From Clostridium sp. CAG:1219 (GTDB lineage: Bacteria > Bacillota > Clostridia > TANB77 > CAG-465), in the NCBI GenBank assembly GCA_000433335.1, contig HF996723.1, forward strand, positions 22,354 to 31,479: a DNA stretch of 9,126 nt. The letters run 5' to 3'. Each line of letters opens with the position of its first letter. Position 1 is the stretch's first letter. A program made the translations under genes and the position numbers. The notes under the pieces are model-generated. The model saw only the letters and a list, made by a program, of their open reading frames with translations, made no database searches and was not told the origin of the DNA. Below are positions 6,520 to 9,126 of the stretch, in pieces.

Positions 6520-8571
6520 ATGGGATTTGTAATTATACTAGTTGTACTTGCTACTATAATTCTTGCTGCTTCAATGATATTTTATTTTAGAACAAAGAAA
6601 AATTATTCTAAAAATAAAACATTGTATGAAAAAGACCAACTTGTTGTAAAAGAGAAAAAGTTAAGTAAAGATTCTTTTGATAGATTATATCAGTCAGTTT
6701 ATCTAGTATTTGTAAAAATACCTATAATAAAATATTACACTAAAAAAACAAGACTAAAAATGGAAATGGCAAATGATTATACTGAATACGAGGTAAGAAA
6801 ACGTACAGGAAGATTAATGTTACTAGTTGTATTATTTGTTTTTGTAGGTATATTTACTCTTGTTAATCTAGTTAACGACTTATATATGTCTCTTATATCA
6901 ATAATTGGTATATTAATTGTAGCAGAGAAAATAATTGACTTAAATATAAATTCAGTATCTCTTAAAATATTAAGACAACTTCCAGAAGCATTTACAGCAA
7001 TACGTCACGCATTCCATGAACATGGAATGGTTGAAGAAGCTTTTGATGCAGCAATGGACGAGCTAGGAGATAAAGAAATTGGACCACAATTAAAAAGAAT
7101 AAAAGAAGCAATGACATCTGAAACACCAGAAGCAGAGCTTGAAAAGTATTATGATACAGCCCCAAATAGATTTTTAAAATTGTTTGCAGGCGTTTCATAT
7201 TTAACACTTGAACTAGGAGACAGAAAAGTTGATGGTACATCAGTATATCTTAGAAACTTAAACAATATATTAAGTGATATTTATCTTGAAATATTAAAAA
7301 GAGATAAGATAAATTATATGTTTAGAAGTTTAACAATAATTGCAGTTGTTCCAATAGTTGCAATTAAGCCTTTACAAAACTGGGCTGAATCAAACTTCCC
7401 ATCACTTTCTAATTTCTATAATAGTAGTACAGGATTTATAATGCAATCTTTAATAATTGTATCAATATTTATTTCATATTTGATGCTTCGTATTATAAAG
7501 GAAGATTCAGAAGAAATAAAATTTGATAGAGTTGCAAATGTAAGATGGCAAGATAAAGCCTATAAAGTTCCTTTTATTAAAACTTTAGTTGATGCTTTTA
7601 AATCAAAAGAGCATACAAAAAGGTATAGAAAAGAAACTGAACTTATAAAAAATACAAATGCTTACCTTACAATAGAATGGTTATATGTAAATAAACTTAC
7701 AGCATTCGTTGTTGGATTTATAGCATCTATGATTTTAATGTTTAATATTCAATACATAGACTTTAATTCGGTTAAAACCGCAATAAGTGATGAATTTTTA
7801 TCATTTGGAAAACTATCAGCAGAGCAAGAAGCTGCTGCAAAGTCACTAAATGAGAGAGATAATGAATATGTAGAAGAATATAAAAACAAAAATGTAACAA
7901 AAGAAGAACTTGCTCTACAATTTACTGATCCTGCAACAGGTCAAGTAGATGAAGATGAATTAAATAGAGTATATGGAAAAATAACAAAAGTAAAAAATGC
8001 TTATATAAAATATTGGCAAGTATTAATTTCAATTTTAATTGGTGTAGTTGCATATTATCTTCCAACATTTGTACTTATGGTAAGAAATAAGATACGTGAG
8101 ATGGAAAAAGAAAATGAAATAATGCAATTTCAATCAATTATATTAATGTTGATGTACATAGACAGAATCGATGTGCAAACTATATTAGAGTGGCTATGTA
8201 GATTCTCATATGCATTCAAAGAGCCTATCGCAACATGTCTTAATAACTATGAAGCGGGAGCTTATGAAGCACTTGAAGAATTAAAAGAATCCGTACCATA
8301 TAAAGATTTTCAAAGAATAGTAGAACAACTTCAATCTGCTGTTGAACGTATTCCAGTACGTGATGCGTTTGATGAGCTAGAAACTGAAAGAGGATTTTAC
8401 TATGAAAGAAGAAAAGAAGGAAATCAAAGATTAATTCAAAAGAAAGTAACATACGGTAAAGTTTTAGGATTCATGCCTCTTATATTATTAATTGGTGGAT
8501 ACTTAGTAGCACCACTTATGATAGTAAGTATAATGCAGATGATGTCATACTTTAGTACAATGACATTCTAA
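6520..8571 (+). CDS. Fused TadB-TadC-like inner-membrane platform protein (two GspF-type halves)
   Basis: Encodes a 683-residue polytopic membrane protein. Predicted helices: 2-22, 99-118, 121-137, 270-284, 306-325, 393-411, 498-521 and 648-672. Two cytoplasmic helical domains of GspF/T2SSF type lie at about 148-262 (starting LRQLPEAFTAIRHAF) and about 530-645 (starting QFQSIILMLMYIDRIDVQT). In canonical Tad systems TadB and TadC are separate proteins of about 300 residues; here they look joined, with residues 326-392 as connector. Residues 412-497, between helices 6 and 7, form a charged loop that would face outside if both GspF domains are cytoplasmic. This is the platform that the motor ATPase would act on. 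The start is ATG 6520; GGGGGTGA (6503-6510), which overlaps the tadA stop, is 9 nt upstream, implying translational coupling. Membership in the GspF superfamily is well supported by context and repeat layout; the exact helix ends are estimates. Confidence 0.86.
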   Translation: MGFVIILVVLATIILAASMIFYFRTKKNYSKNKTLYEKDQLVVKEKKLSKDSFDRLYQSVYLVFVKIPIIKYYTKKTRLKMEMANDYTEYEVRKRTGRLMLLVVLFVFVGIFTLVNLVNDLYMSLISIIGILIVAEKIIDLNINSVSLKILRQLPEAFTAIRHAFHEHGMVEEAFDAAMDELGDKEIGPQLKRIKEAMTSETPEAELEKYYDTAPNRFLKLFAGVSYLTLELGDRKVDGTSVYLRNLNNILSDIYLEILKRDKINYMFRSLTIIAVVPIVAIKPLQNWAESNFPSLSNFYNSSTGFIMQSLIIVSIFISYLMLRIIKEDSEEIKFDRVANVRWQDKAYKVPFIKTLVDAFKSKEHTKRYRKETELIKNTNAYLTIEWLYVNKLTAFVVGFIASMILMFNIQYIDFNSVKTAISDEFLSFGKLSAEQEAAAKSLNERDNEYVEEYKNKNVTKEELALQFTDPATGQVDEDELNRVYGKITKVKNAYIKYWQVLISILIGVVAYYLPTFVLMVRNKIREMEKENEIMQFQSIILMLMYIDRIDVQTILEWLCRFSYAFKEPIATCLNNYEAGAYEALEELKESVPYKDFQRIVEQLQSAVERIPVRDAFDELETERGFYYERRKEGNQRLIQKKVTYGKVLGFMPLILLIGGYLVAPLMIVSIMQMMSYFSTMTF

Positions 8572-8578
8572 AAAAAGG

Positions 8579-8602
8579 TTTAAACACAAAGATGTGTTTA
8601 AA
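8579..8602 (+). repeat. 10-bp perfect inverted repeat (RNA hairpin) before the pilin-like genes
   Basis: Arms TTTAAACACA (8579-8588) and TGTGTTTAAA (8593-8602) pair perfectly around an AAGA loop, starting 7 nt after the stop of the platform gene. No T-tract follows on the plus strand, so it is not a convincing terminator in the direction of transcription. It is more likely a processing or stability hairpin at the 5' side of the pilin-like mRNA, or an attenuator. On the minus strand the stem is followed by CC and a run of T (complement of 8570-8576), so it would resemble a terminator for antisense transcripts. Confidence 0.6.
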
Positions 8603-8627
8603 ATATAAATGTAATTTATAAGGAGGA

Positions 8628-8703
8628 AAAAAATAATGGATAACGCACAAAAAGCGATAATGATTGGTGTAGGCCTTTTTATAACAATCATAATAATTGC
8701 AGC
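8628..8703 (+). repeat. 76-nt perfect direct repeat, unit 1 (5' end of pilin-like copy 1)
   Basis: Identical to 9051-9126, at an offset of 423 nt. It covers the last 8 nt of the leader (A-run and TAA) plus the signal and hydrophobic-helix codons. Just upstream both copies have GGAGG, with a one-base difference in the A-run (7 versus 6). The right boundary is unknown because the window ends within unit 2. Confidence 0.95.
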
Positions 8704-9034
8704 TGTAATGTTAATTACTGGTGCAGGACAAGATTTAATGAATCAAGGCACACAACAAATAGGAAATATATCTGAATCCTTAAGAATACAAGTAACTGAT
8801 CAGTATGATGGAAAAGTACTTACAGGAACACAAGTAAAGGCAGCATGTTCTGAGCTTATAGGTAAGCAAGGGGTTAAAGTGCAGATAAAAGCAAAAGATG
8901 ATAAAAAAGCAGAGGAAGTAGAAAATTATAATGCTGCAAAAGCAAAGATAAAATCAAATACGCAAAAATATGATGCTTCAGTAAATTATGACTCTAGTGA
9001 TGGAATAGCTACTGTAACATTTACAGCAAAATAA
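8636..9034 (+). CDS. Small pilin-like membrane/surface protein, copy 1
   Basis: Encodes a 132-residue protein: a short polar N-terminus MDNAQKA, a hydrophobic helix at residues 8-28 (IMIGVGLFITIIIIAAVMLI), then a hydrophilic, Lys/Asn/Gln-rich domain with a single Cys (position 70) and a beta-like C-terminus (ASVNYDSSDGIATVTF). This is the layout of a type IVb or archaellin-like (class III signal) pilin. A prepilin peptidase could cut after K6-A7, leaving the hydrophobic helix as the polymerisation core. The usual glycine before the cut and the Glu at mature position 5 are absent, so processing is uncertain. AAGGAGG lies 9 nt before ATG 8636. It sits directly after the platform gene and its hairpin and is followed within 24 nt by a second copy. 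Alternatives are an uncleaved membrane-anchored small protein or a minor pilin. Functional assignment rests on architecture and position. Confidence 0.72.
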   Translation: MDNAQKAIMIGVGLFITIIIIAAVMLITGAGQDLMNQGTQQIGNISESLRIQVTDQYDGKVLTGTQVKAACSELIGKQGVKVQIKAKDDKKAEEVENYNAAKAKIKSNTQKYDASVNYDSSDGIATVTFTAK

Positions 9035-9050
9035 TTATATTTATGGGAGG

Positions 9051-9126
9051 AAAAAATAATGGATAACGCACAAAAAGCGATAATGATTGGTGTAGGCCTT
9101 TTTATAACAATCATAATAATTGCAGC
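9051..9126 (+). repeat. 76-nt perfect direct repeat, unit 2 (truncated by window end)
   Basis: Second unit of the repeat at 8628-8703. It begins just after GGAGG and runs to the last base of the window, so identity may extend further. Confidence 0.95.
9059..9126 (+). CDS. Small pilin-like protein, copy 2 (cut by window end)
   Basis: Only the first 22 codons and two further bases are visible. They match copy 1 base for base, including every synonymous position, giving the same N-terminus MDNAQKAIMIGVGLFITIII and continuing. GGAGG (9046-9050) lies 8 nt upstream of ATG 9059, and the gene starts 24 nt after the copy 1 stop, so the two are probably co-transcribed. Whether the C-terminal domain is also the same cannot be seen. 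Confidence 0.8.
   Translation, partial: MDNAQKAIMIGVGLFITIIIIA

Noticed and set aside
6992..7240. 82-codon minus-strand open frame inside the platform gene
   Set aside because: It is hydrophobic and Leu-rich because it mirrors A/T-rich codons of the GspF-like domain; no independent support.
1..9126. CRISPR arrays, tRNA or rRNA genes, insertion sequences, toxin-antitoxin pairs
   Set aside because: No regularly spaced repeats, cloverleaf sequences, transposase motifs or terminal inverted repeats were found. The lone XRE protein has no toxin partner in view.

Overview
The window comes from an AT-rich, low-GC Gram-positive-type bacterium, most likely a Bacillota member of the Clostridia or an uncultured gut lineage related to Erysipelotrichia/RF39. 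The support is the strong A/T codon bias, purine-rich GGAGG ribosome binding sites before nearly every gene, TTG and GTG starts alongside ATG, and a Firmicutes-style Tad-like cluster with no secretin gene in view. TGG is the tryptophan codon throughout and no gene needs TGA read through, so the standard bacterial code fits. This placement is an inference; no rRNA or marker gene is present.

Left side (1-1533): a small Cro/C1-type (XRE) DNA-binding regulator runs leftward. It is divergent from a CorA-family divalent-cation channel gene whose true start is at 589. Neither gene is obviously part of the system to the right.

Right side (about 1590-9126): a single rightward gene cluster resembling a divergent Tad/Flp (type IVb pilus, type II secretion-like) machine. 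In order it encodes a membrane-anchored SAF/CpaB-like protein with a Thr-rich linker and a helical C-terminal extension; two consecutive MinD/ParA-fold proteins (TadZ/CpaE position), both with degenerate Walker A motifs; a CpaF/TadA-type motor ATPase with an N-terminal membrane anchor and non-canonical catalytic motifs; a large membrane protein with two GspF-like halves, apparently a TadB-TadC fusion; and, after a 10-bp perfect hairpin, a small pilin-like protein. A second pilin-like gene starts at 9059 and is cut by the window end. All of its visible coding bases are identical to those of the first copy.

How they would work together (inference from family roles): the motor ATPase and the fused GspF-like platform would assemble pilin-like subunits at the membrane. 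The two MinD-like proteins would position or scaffold the machine. The SAF protein would be the extracytoplasmic component facing the cell wall. No prepilin peptidase (TadV), TadE/TadF minor pilins or secretin is seen. The first two may lie beyond the right edge, and a secretin is not expected in a single-membrane cell.

Most notable points: the tandem pilin-like genes with a 76-nt perfect repeat, the paired P-loop-degenerate MinD-like proteins, and the divergent membrane-tethered motor ATPase.
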